Assembly (NCBI GenBank): GCA_031275405.1
Contig: JAISOV010000049.1
Location: 1-64,000, forward strand
DNA: 64,000 bases
Direction of reading: 5' to 3'
DNA from: Clostridium sp.
GTDB lineage: Bacteria; Bacillota; Clostridia; Lachnospirales; Lachnospiraceae
In this document: one piece after another, positions 33,886-40,673 of the stretch
How positions within the stretch are numbered: position 1 is the stretch's first letter
Layout: every line of letters starts with the position of its first letter
Translations under genes and position numbers: made by a program
Notes under the pieces: generated by a model
Told to the model about the DNA's origin: nothing
The model's database searches: none
What the model saw: the letters and a program-made list of their open reading frames with translations, nothing else

Positions 33886-34230
33886 ATGAGGACAAGCAAG
33901 AGGGACCGGGAACTGGGACTGCCGGCCTACTGCCGGATCGGGAGCCGCGTATACAGCGAGTGGCGGCTCACCAACGGGAAGGACAGCCTGTCCGGCGAGT
34001 ACTGGACGGTACGCATGTACGACCGTGTGACGGCAGAGTCCGGCACCTTTTACCTGCGGGTGCCGCGATGGGCGGCAGATGCGCTCATGGACTGCCTGCG
34101 CAGCGGGACACGATACGACCTGACAGGCTGCCTGCAGACCGCCTGGACTTACGGCGAGACGATCCGGACAGCCAGGCAGAAAGCATACGGCAACTGCTAT
34201 ATCTATGAGGAGATGGAGGGACTGAGATGA
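33886..34230 (+). CDS. Hypothetical phage protein, 114 residues
   Basis: A compact protein with alternating strands: YCRIGSRVYSEWRLTNGK, YWTVRMYDRV, FYLRVPRWAADALMDCL and YEEMEGL at the end. It could be a small beta-barrel, but I recognise no family. GGAAGGGAGC precedes the ATG, and it overlaps the next gene by four bases. Confidence 0.65.
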   Translation: MRTSKRDRELGLPAYCRIGSRVYSEWRLTNGKDSLSGEYWTVRMYDRVTAESGTFYLRVPRWAADALMDCLRSGTRYDLTGCLQTAWTYGETIRTARQKAYGNCYIYEEMEGLR

Positions 34231-34403
34231 GATACATCTGCGGCAGGTGCGGGGCGCACCTCGACCCCGGCGAGCGGTGCGACTGCATGGACGAGAAACC
34301 CGAAAGCGAAGCGAAAAAGGGCGGCGAACTCGTCACCGAGATAATAACCGGCAAGCGGTGCAAGAACGCGCAGGAATCCTACGGATTGGAGGCGGCAGAA
34401 TGA
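34227..34403 (+). CDS. 58-residue zinc-ribbon protein
   Basis: CGRCGAHLDPGERCDC provides two CxxC-like pairs at the N-terminus; the rest is Lys/Glu-rich. Overlaps its neighbours by ATGA on both sides, so it is embedded in a tightly coupled early operon. Function unknown. Confidence 0.65.
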   Translation: MRYICGRCGAHLDPGERCDCMDEKPESEAKKGGELVTEIITGKRCKNAQESYGLEAAE

Positions 34404-35131
34404 AGCCTATCCTATTCAGCGCACCGATGGTACAGGCAATACTGGCGGGAAACAAAACCCAGACACGGCGCGTCTGCAATCCGCAGCCGGAACACCACTA
34501 TGACGGAATGGCATGTGTAGGTAACGACTGCGAGGGCGATAGGTGCGAACATTGCGACCGCGGTGTTCCCTGTCCCGGCAGGGAGCATAGCCGATGGTAT
34601 GATGCTGGCGGCAATAACTGGGCTTGTTCAATGTGCGGCGGCGAAATAGCACCATTCACAGGCAACAGCCGTATTCACGCAAAACATGAAAAGGGCGACA
34701 TCTTGTGGGTACGGGAAACGTGGTGCAAGAGTTATGGCAGCAGCGATGAAAACGACTTTTTGTATCACTACAAAGCGGACGACCCGCATTTCAAACCCGC
34801 AGACCATATCGTAGGAGGGCAATGGAAACCCCCAATCCATATGCCACAGGCGGCGGCGCGGATTTTCCTCAAAGTGACGGACGTGCGGTGCGAACGGTTG
34901 CAGGACATAAGCCCCGAGGACGCACACGATGAGGGCATAGCGTTCAGACCGTTTGACTCCAGCTTCCCAGACTACCGGGCGTGGCTTATAAGGGATTATC
35001 GGGAACTTTGGGACAGCATACACACCAAGCGGAGATACGACGGCGACTGCGTGGCGAAAAAGCGCGGGCATAATTGGGACGCGAACCCGTGGGTATGGGC
35101 ATACGTTTTTGAAAGGACGTGGATAAAATGA
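34400..35131 (+). CDS. ASCH/EVE-like phage protein
   Basis: A 243-residue protein opening with MKPILFSAPMVQAILAGNKTQTRR, the usual start of a widespread phage family related to ASCH/EVE (PUA-like) folds. Then a Cys-rich insert (CEHCDRGVPC, CSMCGG), GDILWVRETWCK, ARIFLKVTDVRCERLQDI and NPWVWAYVFER. PUA-like folds bind nucleic acid, sometimes modified bases; specific function here unknown. Confidence 0.7.
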   Translation: MKPILFSAPMVQAILAGNKTQTRRVCNPQPEHHYDGMACVGNDCEGDRCEHCDRGVPCPGREHSRWYDAGGNNWACSMCGGEIAPFTGNSRIHAKHEKGDILWVRETWCKSYGSSDENDFLYHYKADDPHFKPADHIVGGQWKPPIHMPQAAARIFLKVTDVRCERLQDISPEDAHDEGIAFRPFDSSFPDYRAWLIRDYRELWDSIHTKRRYDGDCVAKKRGHNWDANPWVWAYVFERTWIK

Positions 35132-35373
35132 CCAAGCCGCTCCCCTGCGATATTTGCTCGATGAAATGTCCGAGCCCGAAATTCCTCAACTGCACACGGT
35201 GGCAGGAATGGGCGGCATTGCAAAACCGAACCGAGAGCGAAGAAGAATACTGCCCCGTTTGCGGCGCGGCATTCATTGAGGGAAGCGGCAGGACAAACTA
35301 CTGCGGAAACTGCGGTCAGCGGTTGCAATGGGAGAAAGGAGAAGAAGCAGATGATGAACAAGCAATGGGATAA
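35128..35373 (+). CDS. Zinc-ribbon phage protein, 81 residues
   Basis: Cys pairs CDICSMKCPSP, then YCPVCGAAF and YCGNCGQRL form one or two zinc ribbons. The ATG at 35128 overlaps the previous stop. Function unknown. Confidence 0.65.
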   Translation: MTKPLPCDICSMKCPSPKFLNCTRWQEWAALQNRTESEEEYCPVCGAAFIEGSGRTNYCGNCGQRLQWEKGEEADDEQAMG

Positions 35374-35488
35374 ACAGGAAGTGCGAAACTGCGTAAACAC
35401 GCTAAGGAGCGATGGCGTAACGCTTGACAACATTTCAAAAAGAACTCGACTACCGCGACAACGCAAGAGATATGCGGTGGGACGATAA
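35351..35488 (+). CDS. 45-residue hypothetical phage protein
   Basis: MMNKQWDKQEVRNCVNTL leads into a basic C-terminus (KRTRLPRQRKRYAVGR). AAAGGAG precedes the ATG. Overlaps the end of the zinc-ribbon gene and the beginning of the next. Weakly supported. Confidence 0.4.
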   Translation: MMNKQWDKQEVRNCVNTLRSDGVTLDNISKRTRLPRQRKRYAVGR

Positions 35489-35579
35489 TCTGTACGAGTA
35501 CGAAACGTGGGAACTTGAACAGATAGAGGAAATGTACGGCGATATGCTTAAAGAGGAGGAAAAGGAGGGTGACGAGTGA
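35424..35579 (+). CDS. 51-residue acidic phage protein (TTG start)
   Basis: Begins at TTG, because an in-frame stop lies just upstream and no ATG fits the homology-like part FQKELDYRDNARDMRWDDNLY. The tail is Glu-rich (EMYGDMLKEEEKEGDE). Start codon and expression uncertain. Confidence 0.45.
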   Translation: MTTFQKELDYRDNARDMRWDDNLYEYETWELEQIEEMYGDMLKEEEKEGDE

Positions 35580-35588
35580 GGTGTGAAA

Positions 35589-35739
35589 ATGTTAATCGGA
35601 CTGGTACGACGGTGACGGCGACCCGCAAGGCGGTTATTTTGTGGATGATTACGGCAGCCACAAACGCCTTGACAACAGCGGAAAGAACTCGCCGGGGTGG
35701 TTTGAAGTTTGGATTATACGCAAGGGCGAATGGTACTAA
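35589..35739 (+). pseudogene. Small phage gene with an apparent one-base insertion
   Basis: ATG at 35589 runs only eight codons. The next frame reads WYDGDGDPQGGYFVDDYG, then NSPGWFEVWIIRKGEWY to TAA at 35737-35739, clearly protein-like but without a start. Removing one base near 35594 would give a continuous 49-residue protein. Confidence 0.45.
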
Positions 35740-35751
35740 GGAGTGGAAAGA

Positions 35752-35946
35752 ATGAAATGTGATAATTGTTACGCATATTTTGCAAACAAAGGTCATCCCG
35801 AATGGAGAGTTTGCAATTTCAACGGGCTTGGAAATGAAAACTATGGCTTTCATTTATTAGAGTATCAAGGAAATCAATGCAAGTGGTTCTTTAAGGGTAA
35901 AGATTACCGAATTGATACTCGCGGTAAGGTTGAGGGAGGAAAATAA
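35752..35946 (+). CDS. 64-residue hypothetical phage protein
   Basis: MKCDNCYAYFANKGHPEWR and CNFNGLGNENYGFHLLEYQ; three cysteines may bind metal. AAGGAG precedes the ATG. Function unknown. Confidence 0.6.
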   Translation: MKCDNCYAYFANKGHPEWRVCNFNGLGNENYGFHLLEYQGNQCKWFFKGKDYRIDTRGKVEGGK

Positions 35947-35949
35947 TAA

Positions 35950-36148
35950 ATGGGAATCAAATACACGCATTGCGCCGAATGCGGCGAAGAACTCGGCGAA
36001 CGGTTTTATACCTACCGTGACAATTTTCTGCAAGTAAAATTTTTTTGAGCAAGAGGACGGGAGCGACAACGCTTTCTGCTCCGACACTTGCGCCCTCGCC
36101 GCGCTGATGTGCGAGGAAGTGGACAACATACCAGAGGAGGGAATAAAT
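35950..36148 (+). pseudogene. Zinc-ribbon gene broken at a T7 run
   Basis: ATG at 35950 gives CAECGEELGERFYTYRDNF and then stops at TGA 36046-36048, within T7 (36040-36046). With one T fewer the frame continues FEQEDGSDNAFCSDTCALAAL and CEEVDNIPEEG, supplying the second CxxxC, and runs in frame into the next gene. This is a frameshift, a programmed +1 shift at TTT-TGA, or slippage on T7. Confidence 0.55.
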
Positions 36149-36697
36149 ATGAGCCTTAACAACACGCCGATAACGGGGAGCGAAATCGACACGCTCAAAC
36201 ACACGCTCGGATTAAACAACGGGCATACGCGGCACAAAGAGCCGTACAGAAATTACTACTGCACCCCGCAGGGCGGCGACCCGAGAATCAACAGCCTATG
36301 CGAGCGCGGATTTATGCGGGAGCGGTGCGAGGGGAGCTACACGGTAACGCCGGACGGCATTCACTTCTTGGAGGACGTACTCGGGATAAGGTTCATTCAC
36401 GAACCGAAGCAGGAAGAATGGCAGACGCTCCCGCAGGAACGGCGCGAACACTTCACGGCAATGCAAAGCACGATATACTGCCCCCATTGCGGCACGTTCT
36501 TTCACGATGACAACCCCTACGAGGACATCGCCGCCGAATTCGGCTACGAGGACGCGCTATGCCGCCCAGAGAAAAACGCCACGCTCGAATACGACAGGAC
36601 GTGCAAAGAGTGCGGCAAGCGTTACCATTTGAGCGTGGACGCGACGGTGGAACTGCATTTTACAACGACGTGCGAAACGGAGGAGGATACGCAATGA
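36149..36697 (+). CDS. Phage protein with C-terminal zinc finger, 182 residues
   Basis: The N-terminal half has YRNYYCTPQGGDPRINSLCERGFM, a segment seen in many small phage proteins. The C-terminal half has YCPHCGTFFH and CKECGKRYHL, a zinc ribbon. GAGGAGGG precedes the ATG at 36149. The frame is open upstream into the broken zinc-ribbon gene, so a longer fused product would be possible if that frameshift is bypassed. Confidence 0.65.
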   Translation: MSLNNTPITGSEIDTLKHTLGLNNGHTRHKEPYRNYYCTPQGGDPRINSLCERGFMRERCEGSYTVTPDGIHFLEDVLGIRFIHEPKQEEWQTLPQERREHFTAMQSTIYCPHCGTFFHDDNPYEDIAAEFGYEDALCRPEKNATLEYDRTCKECGKRYHLSVDATVELHFTTTCETEEDTQ

Positions 36698-36987
36698 AGC
36701 CAAATACAGACACCGTAACCAAAACCACCGAGAGCGGAACGCCGCTCTTTGAAACGGAAGCCCCGGCTCTCCTTTACAGGCGCGGAGCGCCGCCGAAATG
36801 CGTAAACATCGAAACCACAGCCACGCTCCAGTTTTACGCATACCCGAACGGCGAAAGCCAGATAGGGATATGGGCAGAGGGCGTACACGTCAGAGTGCCG
36901 CTCGCCGATTTGTCGGCTCTGGTAGCGCAGGGAGCGGACACCCTCCGTGGATTTACTGAAACGGAAACCGATAACGCTGACCGTTGA
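36694..36987 (+). CDS. 97-residue hypothetical phage protein
   Basis: Beta-rich: CVNIETTATLQFYAYPNGE, then IGIWAEGVHVRVPLADL. Starts with an ATGA overlap on the previous gene. Function unknown. Confidence 0.6.
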   Translation: MKPNTDTVTKTTESGTPLFETEAPALLYRRGAPPKCVNIETTATLQFYAYPNGESQIGIWAEGVHVRVPLADLSALVAQGADTLRGFTETETDNADR

Positions 36988-37015
36988 AACAAGCGGCGAA
37001 TAGGAGGTGGAAACA

Positions 37016-37387
37016 TTGGACGACCAACAACTCAAATCATTCTCGTTCTTCCGGAGCTACTACGAAGCGGGACGTGAGTTAGAAGACAAAGAGCGGCTCG
37101 CGTTTTACGACGCAATCATTAAACACTGTTTCGATGGTTTAGAGCCAAGTGTCAACGGAACAGTGAAAGCAATGTTTCTGCTTTGCAAGCCAAACATAAG
37201 CAGAAGAATTTCAAGAGCGAAAGCAGGGGAAAACGGCGGCATGGCAAATGGAAAACAAACGCCAAGCAACGACGAAGCAAACCGCAAGCAAACCGCAAGC
37301 AAACCGCAAGCAACGACGAAGCAAAACGCAAGCAAGGAGGGAGGTGAGCAATCAGCATGCCGTGGATTCAGATTGATACAGGGATAA
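37016..37387 (+). CDS. DUF6291-like phage protein (TTG start)
   Basis: About 123 residues from TTG eight bases after AGGAGG. FSFFRSYYEAGRELEDKERLA and YDAIIKHCFDGLEPSVNGTV match a family of phage proteins found just before replication initiators. The tail is a Lys/Gln/Ser repeat, encoded by three 11-bp repeats (AAACCGCAAGC, about 37280-37312). Role in replication is inferred only from location. Confidence 0.6.
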   Translation: MDDQQLKSFSFFRSYYEAGRELEDKERLAFYDAIIKHCFDGLEPSVNGTVKAMFLLCKPNISRRISRAKAGENGGMANGKQTPSNDEANRKQTASKPQATTKQNASKEGGEQSACRGFRLIQG

Positions 37388-38421
37388 AGGAACACGACAA
37401 GATTTACAACCTTGCCGACGCCCTGAAAATTACGAACGCCCACGCGGTCGGGCTGATGGTTTGCTTTTGGACGTGGGCGGTAGTTGCCGCGCCGGACGGA
37501 GACATAACGAACTTCCCGCCGCGAGCGTTAGCGTCAGCCGCAGGTTGGGAGAAAAAGCCCGAAACATTCTTTGACGCGATACGCTCGGAGAAAAGCCTTT
37601 TTGCGGAGCAGCGGGACGGAAGATGGATACTCCGCAACTGGGACATTCGCGCAGAGTTTCTCTTGGAGATCGCAGAGCGGACAAAGGAGCAGACACGCAA
37701 GAGGGTACAGCGTTACAGGGACAGAAAATCCGCAGAAAGCCCCGTTACAGGTAACGGGGAAATCGGGACGGAAGAAACGGACTGTAATGATGATGTAACG
37801 CCGAGTAACGCCGATGTAACGCGTTACGGTAACGAGGGGTGTAACGCCGATGTAACTGTTACAAATCCGAATGTAACGCCCCTACCTAACCTAACCTTAC
37901 CTAACCAAACATTACCTAACCTAACCAGACCATTAGAACCCCCCATACCCCCCGCAAGCGGGGGGAGCGCGGGGACGGTCGCGGGAGCGCGGCTGGATGA
38001 GCGGTTCGAAGAATTCTGGGCGGCATATCCGCGCAAGGTTGGCAAGGACGCGGCGAAGAAAAGCTGGCGAAAAATCAAACCTGACAAGGCTCTACGCGCC
38101 AAAATCATCGCGGCGATAGAGCGGGCGAAGCAGAGCGAGCAATGGAGCCGAGACAACGGCCAGTATATCCCGAACCCCCTAACATGGCTCAACCAAGGCA
38201 GGTGGGACGACGAATTAGACCCGGAGGGAGGTGAGGGCAATGGACGGGCTGCAGCCGGCAGGAGCGGTACCGGAGGGACTGGACCTGCGAGACCGCCGAC
38301 AGACCCCGGCAACTGGCCGGGATTCCGAAACGCGCTTGACAGGCACGAGGACGGAGGCGATGACCCGCGTGGATGGCAGGGACGAACCGGACAGCCACAA
38401 GATTTTGAGCAACGACCCTAG
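37357..38421 (+). CDS. Phage replication initiator (replisome organiser-like)
   Basis: A 354-residue protein. The N-terminal winged-helix-like domain (WIQIDTGIKEHDKIYNLADAL to ILRNWDIRAEF) precedes a Lys/Arg helix, a low-complexity linker encoded by iterons, and a C-terminal DNA-binding unit FEEFWAAYPRKVGKDAAKKSWRK with YIPNPLTWLNQGRWDDE. This layout is typical of Firmicutes phage replication initiators that bind an origin inside their own gene and recruit the helicase loader encoded next. Confidence 0.82.
   Translation: MPWIQIDTGIKEHDKIYNLADALKITNAHAVGLMVCFWTWAVVAAPDGDITNFPPRALASAAGWEKKPETFFDAIRSEKSLFAEQRDGRWILRNWDIRAEFLLEIAERTKEQTRKRVQRYRDRKSAESPVTGNGEIGTEETDCNDDVTPSNADVTRYGNEGCNADVTVTNPNVTPLPNLTLPNQTLPNLTRPLEPPIPPASGGSAGTVAGARLDERFEEFWAAYPRKVGKDAAKKSWRKIKPDKALRAKIIAAIERAKQSEQWSRDNGQYIPNPLTWLNQGRWDDELDPEGGEGNGRAAAGRSGTGGTGPARPPTDPGNWPGFRNALDRHEDGGDDPRGWQGRTGQPQDFEQRP
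37793..37930. other. Iteron cluster, probable phage replication origin
   Basis: Within the linker of the initiator gene, GTAACGCCG-like units (with leading AT or AG) occur about six times between 37793 and 37880, some inverted (GTTAC). TACCTAACC-type repeats follow to 37930. Repeated initiator-binding sites inside the initiator gene are the classic lambda-O-type origin arrangement. Confidence 0.65.
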
Positions 38422-39283
38422 CGTCGCCGGACTGCCGGACACGCCGCCGCCAGAAATATGCGGATTTTGCGGCGCGGAACGGTATACCGAGGGATTTGCA
38501 TTCGGCGACAGAATTTTCTGGTTCCCGCCCGGAGCAAAGCCCTGCACCTGCGAACAGGGCCAGGAAAAGCACAGGCGCGAGACAGCCGAGGACAAAGCGC
38601 GGGCAGAGGCAGAGCGCAAAGCAGAAGCGGACAGGAAAATGCGCGAACGGGTGCGGCGCGCCATAGGCGACAGCGGAATGGGCGAGCGGTTTCTGCAGCG
38701 GACGTTTAAGAACTACATCGCGGAAACGAAAGAGCAAGGCGCGATAGCGGGAGTGGCACTCGAGTATGCCCGAGACTTCGACAGCAAACTCCCGAAGCGT
38801 GGACAACCCCTGCCGGGACGCAACGGGTTTCTGATATCCGGCACGAAAGGAACGGGAAAGACACACATCGCGGCGGCAATAGCCAACTACCTGCTGGACA
38901 AAGGCACGGCGGTCATCTGCATGAACGAACGGGATTTATTCGGCAGAATCCGCAGGACGTTCTCGACCAGCGGCGGCATGGACGAAAGCGCGGTGCTTGA
39001 GACCTACAAGCGCGTCCCCCTGCTGATCATCGACGACCTCGGCAAGGAAAGAGCCACGGAATGGACGCTCGCCACGCTGTACGCCATCATAGACTGGCGC
39101 TACAACAGTGCAATGCCGCTGATAATAACGACCAACTATGACGCGCCGAAGCTGATTGAGCGGATGACGCCAACAACCCAATACGGGGAGCGAGACGCGA
39201 CGACAGCGGAAACCATCGTAGACCGTTTCGCGGAGATGACAGAGAGCATAACCATGCGCGGTGAAAGCTGGCGAACCCGATAG
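38240..39283 (+). CDS. DnaC-like helicase loader (AAA+ ATPase)
   Basis: The conserved part includes CGFCGAERYTEGF, a Cys-containing N-terminal segment, then GFLISGTKGTGKTHIAAAI (Walker A), VPLLIIDDLGKE (Walker B) and ITTNYDAPKL (sensor 1). This is the DnaC/IstB loader family. I use the ATG at 38240 because AGGGAGG precedes it by eight bases; it overlaps the initiator gene by 182 bases. A start at 38360 would remove an Arg/Thr-rich tail. Confidence 0.85.
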   Translation: MDGLQPAGAVPEGLDLRDRRQTPATGRDSETRLTGTRTEAMTRVDGRDEPDSHKILSNDPSVAGLPDTPPPEICGFCGAERYTEGFAFGDRIFWFPPGAKPCTCEQGQEKHRRETAEDKARAEAERKAEADRKMRERVRRAIGDSGMGERFLQRTFKNYIAETKEQGAIAGVALEYARDFDSKLPKRGQPLPGRNGFLISGTKGTGKTHIAAAIANYLLDKGTAVICMNERDLFGRIRRTFSTSGGMDESAVLETYKRVPLLIIDDLGKERATEWTLATLYAIIDWRYNSAMPLIITTNYDAPKLIERMTPTTQYGERDATTAETIVDRFAEMTESITMRGESWRTR

Positions 39284-39295
39284 GAGGACACGACA

Positions 39296-39532
39296 ATGGC
39301 AACAGCCGAAAGCGGAATTTGCATTTACGACCTTTTGACAGCGGCCGAACTGCAAGAAATAGCGAGATACACCGTCCAGAAAATCGAGAACTGCCCCAAA
39401 CAGTACGGGAAAACGCCGGAAAATTATTTCCACCTGCTGTTCCCGGACGAGGTGAAGTGGTACTTAGTGCGGAGGGACTTAACCCGTCGAGGCATGGAGA
39501 ACATGGCAAAACGGAGGGAGGGAGCGCAATGA
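39296..39532 (+). CDS. 78-residue hypothetical phage protein
   Basis: Helical: ICIYDLLTAAELQEIARYTVQ and YFHLLFPDEVKWYLVRRDL. It overlaps the RecU gene by four bases (ATGA). Function unknown. Confidence 0.6.
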   Translation: MATAESGICIYDLLTAAELQEIARYTVQKIENCPKQYGKTPENYFHLLFPDEVKWYLVRRDLTRRGMENMAKRREGAQ

Positions 39533-40098
39533 ACGGTTACGGGAACCGGGGGATGACGTTTGAGAGCCTTATCGGGTACGCGAACAGCCGCTACAAGGCA
39601 GACGGAACAGCGATCATCGAGAAGCAACACACGCTCTGCACACCGCTCCGAAACGGCACGGGACACATTGTGAGCGCGAAGTACGAGGAAAAGGCGACCG
39701 TGGACTTTATGGGGCGGTACGGAGCGCGACCGCTCGCGTTCGAGGCTAAACATTGCTCCGAGGACGTAATCGCACTTTCCCGCGTAGAGCCGCACCAGTA
39801 CGACTTCCTGCACGATTGGACATACGGCGGGGACGGGATAGGGTTCATTCTGGTGAGTTTCCGCTTCACGGATTTCTACCTGATACCCTACTACGGGTGG
39901 GTGGCGGCGAAAGCCGCGCACGAGCAGAAATCGCGGGGCGACAAGCCCAAAGTGCCAACAGTTGACGGCTTCACGCCAACGGGAAAGGCGAGCATACGCC
40001 GCGACGAACTGCCGGAGAAATGGCTCATACCGAGCGGAGGAACAGCCGCGCTGGACTACCTCGCGGTGGCGGAAAAAATATGGGGAGGCACAACGTGA
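39529..40098 (+). CDS. recU: Holliday junction resolvase RecU
   Basis: A 189-residue nuclease of the RecU family. RGMTFESLIGYANSRYKADG at the N-terminus, the catalytic run VDFMGRYGARPLAFEAKHC with Asp, Glu and Lys, then QYDFLHDW and a RDELPEKW-like end. It would resolve recombination intermediates of phage DNA. Coupled to its neighbours by short overlaps. Confidence 0.9.
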   Translation: MNGYGNRGMTFESLIGYANSRYKADGTAIIEKQHTLCTPLRNGTGHIVSAKYEEKATVDFMGRYGARPLAFEAKHCSEDVIALSRVEPHQYDFLHDWTYGGDGIGFILVSFRFTDFYLIPYYGWVAAKAAHEQKSRGDKPKVPTVDGFTPTGKASIRRDELPEKWLIPSGGTAALDYLAVAEKIWGGTT

Positions 40099-40673
40099 AG
40101 AACAGACGTAAGCGCAGAGATGCAATAGTTAGCATTTGCGCGATAGGCGTAATAGCAATCACGGCTACGGTAATCGTATCGGCGACCAAGCAAGCGGACA
40201 AGCCGAAACGCGAGGCGACGGAATCGGCGCCGCCTACATACGCGACGGCAAGCCCGACAGTTACGCCGGAAGCGACGACGCCGCGACCGATAGGCACACC
40301 GCAACCAACGCCTACCCCGCAACTGCCATACACCGAGAGCGACGTCATCATGCTGGCGCAGACGGTATGGGGGGAGGCGCGAGGGTGCGCCCCGGAGGAA
40401 CAGAGGCTCGTCGTTTGGACGATACTGCAAAGAGTGGATGCGGACGAATGGGGAGACACGATAGAAGCCGTAATAACGGCGCGTGGACAATTCGCGGGCT
40501 ATGACAAGGGATTCCCCATAGAGCCGGAAATTTACGCGCTGTGCGCCGAGGAAGCCGCGAAATGGGCAAACGGAGAGGCTCCGCCGATACTCGCGCCATA
40601 CGCGACTGCAGCGCCTTATTATTTCTTCGACGGCGACGGGCGGCACAACTGGTACAGGGAGGGATGGCGATGA
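40095..40673 (+). CDS. SleB-like cell-wall hydrolase with membrane anchor
   Basis: About 192 residues from GTG, which overlaps the RecU stop and follows GGGGAGG. A basic N-terminus and a transmembrane segment (AIVSICAIGVIAITATVIVSA), a Pro/Thr-rich linker, then a SleB/CwlJ-type domain: VIMLAQTVWGEARGCAPEEQ with the catalytic Glu, and GQFAGYDKG. Sitting among DNA-metabolism genes rather than in a lysis cassette, so its role is unclear. Confidence 0.7.
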   Translation: MKNRRKRRDAIVSICAIGVIAITATVIVSATKQADKPKREATESAPPTYATASPTVTPEATTPRPIGTPQPTPTPQLPYTESDVIMLAQTVWGEARGCAPEEQRLVVWTILQRVDADEWGDTIEAVITARGQFAGYDKGFPIEPEIYALCAEEAAKWANGEAPPILAPYATAAPYYFFDGDGRHNWYREGWR

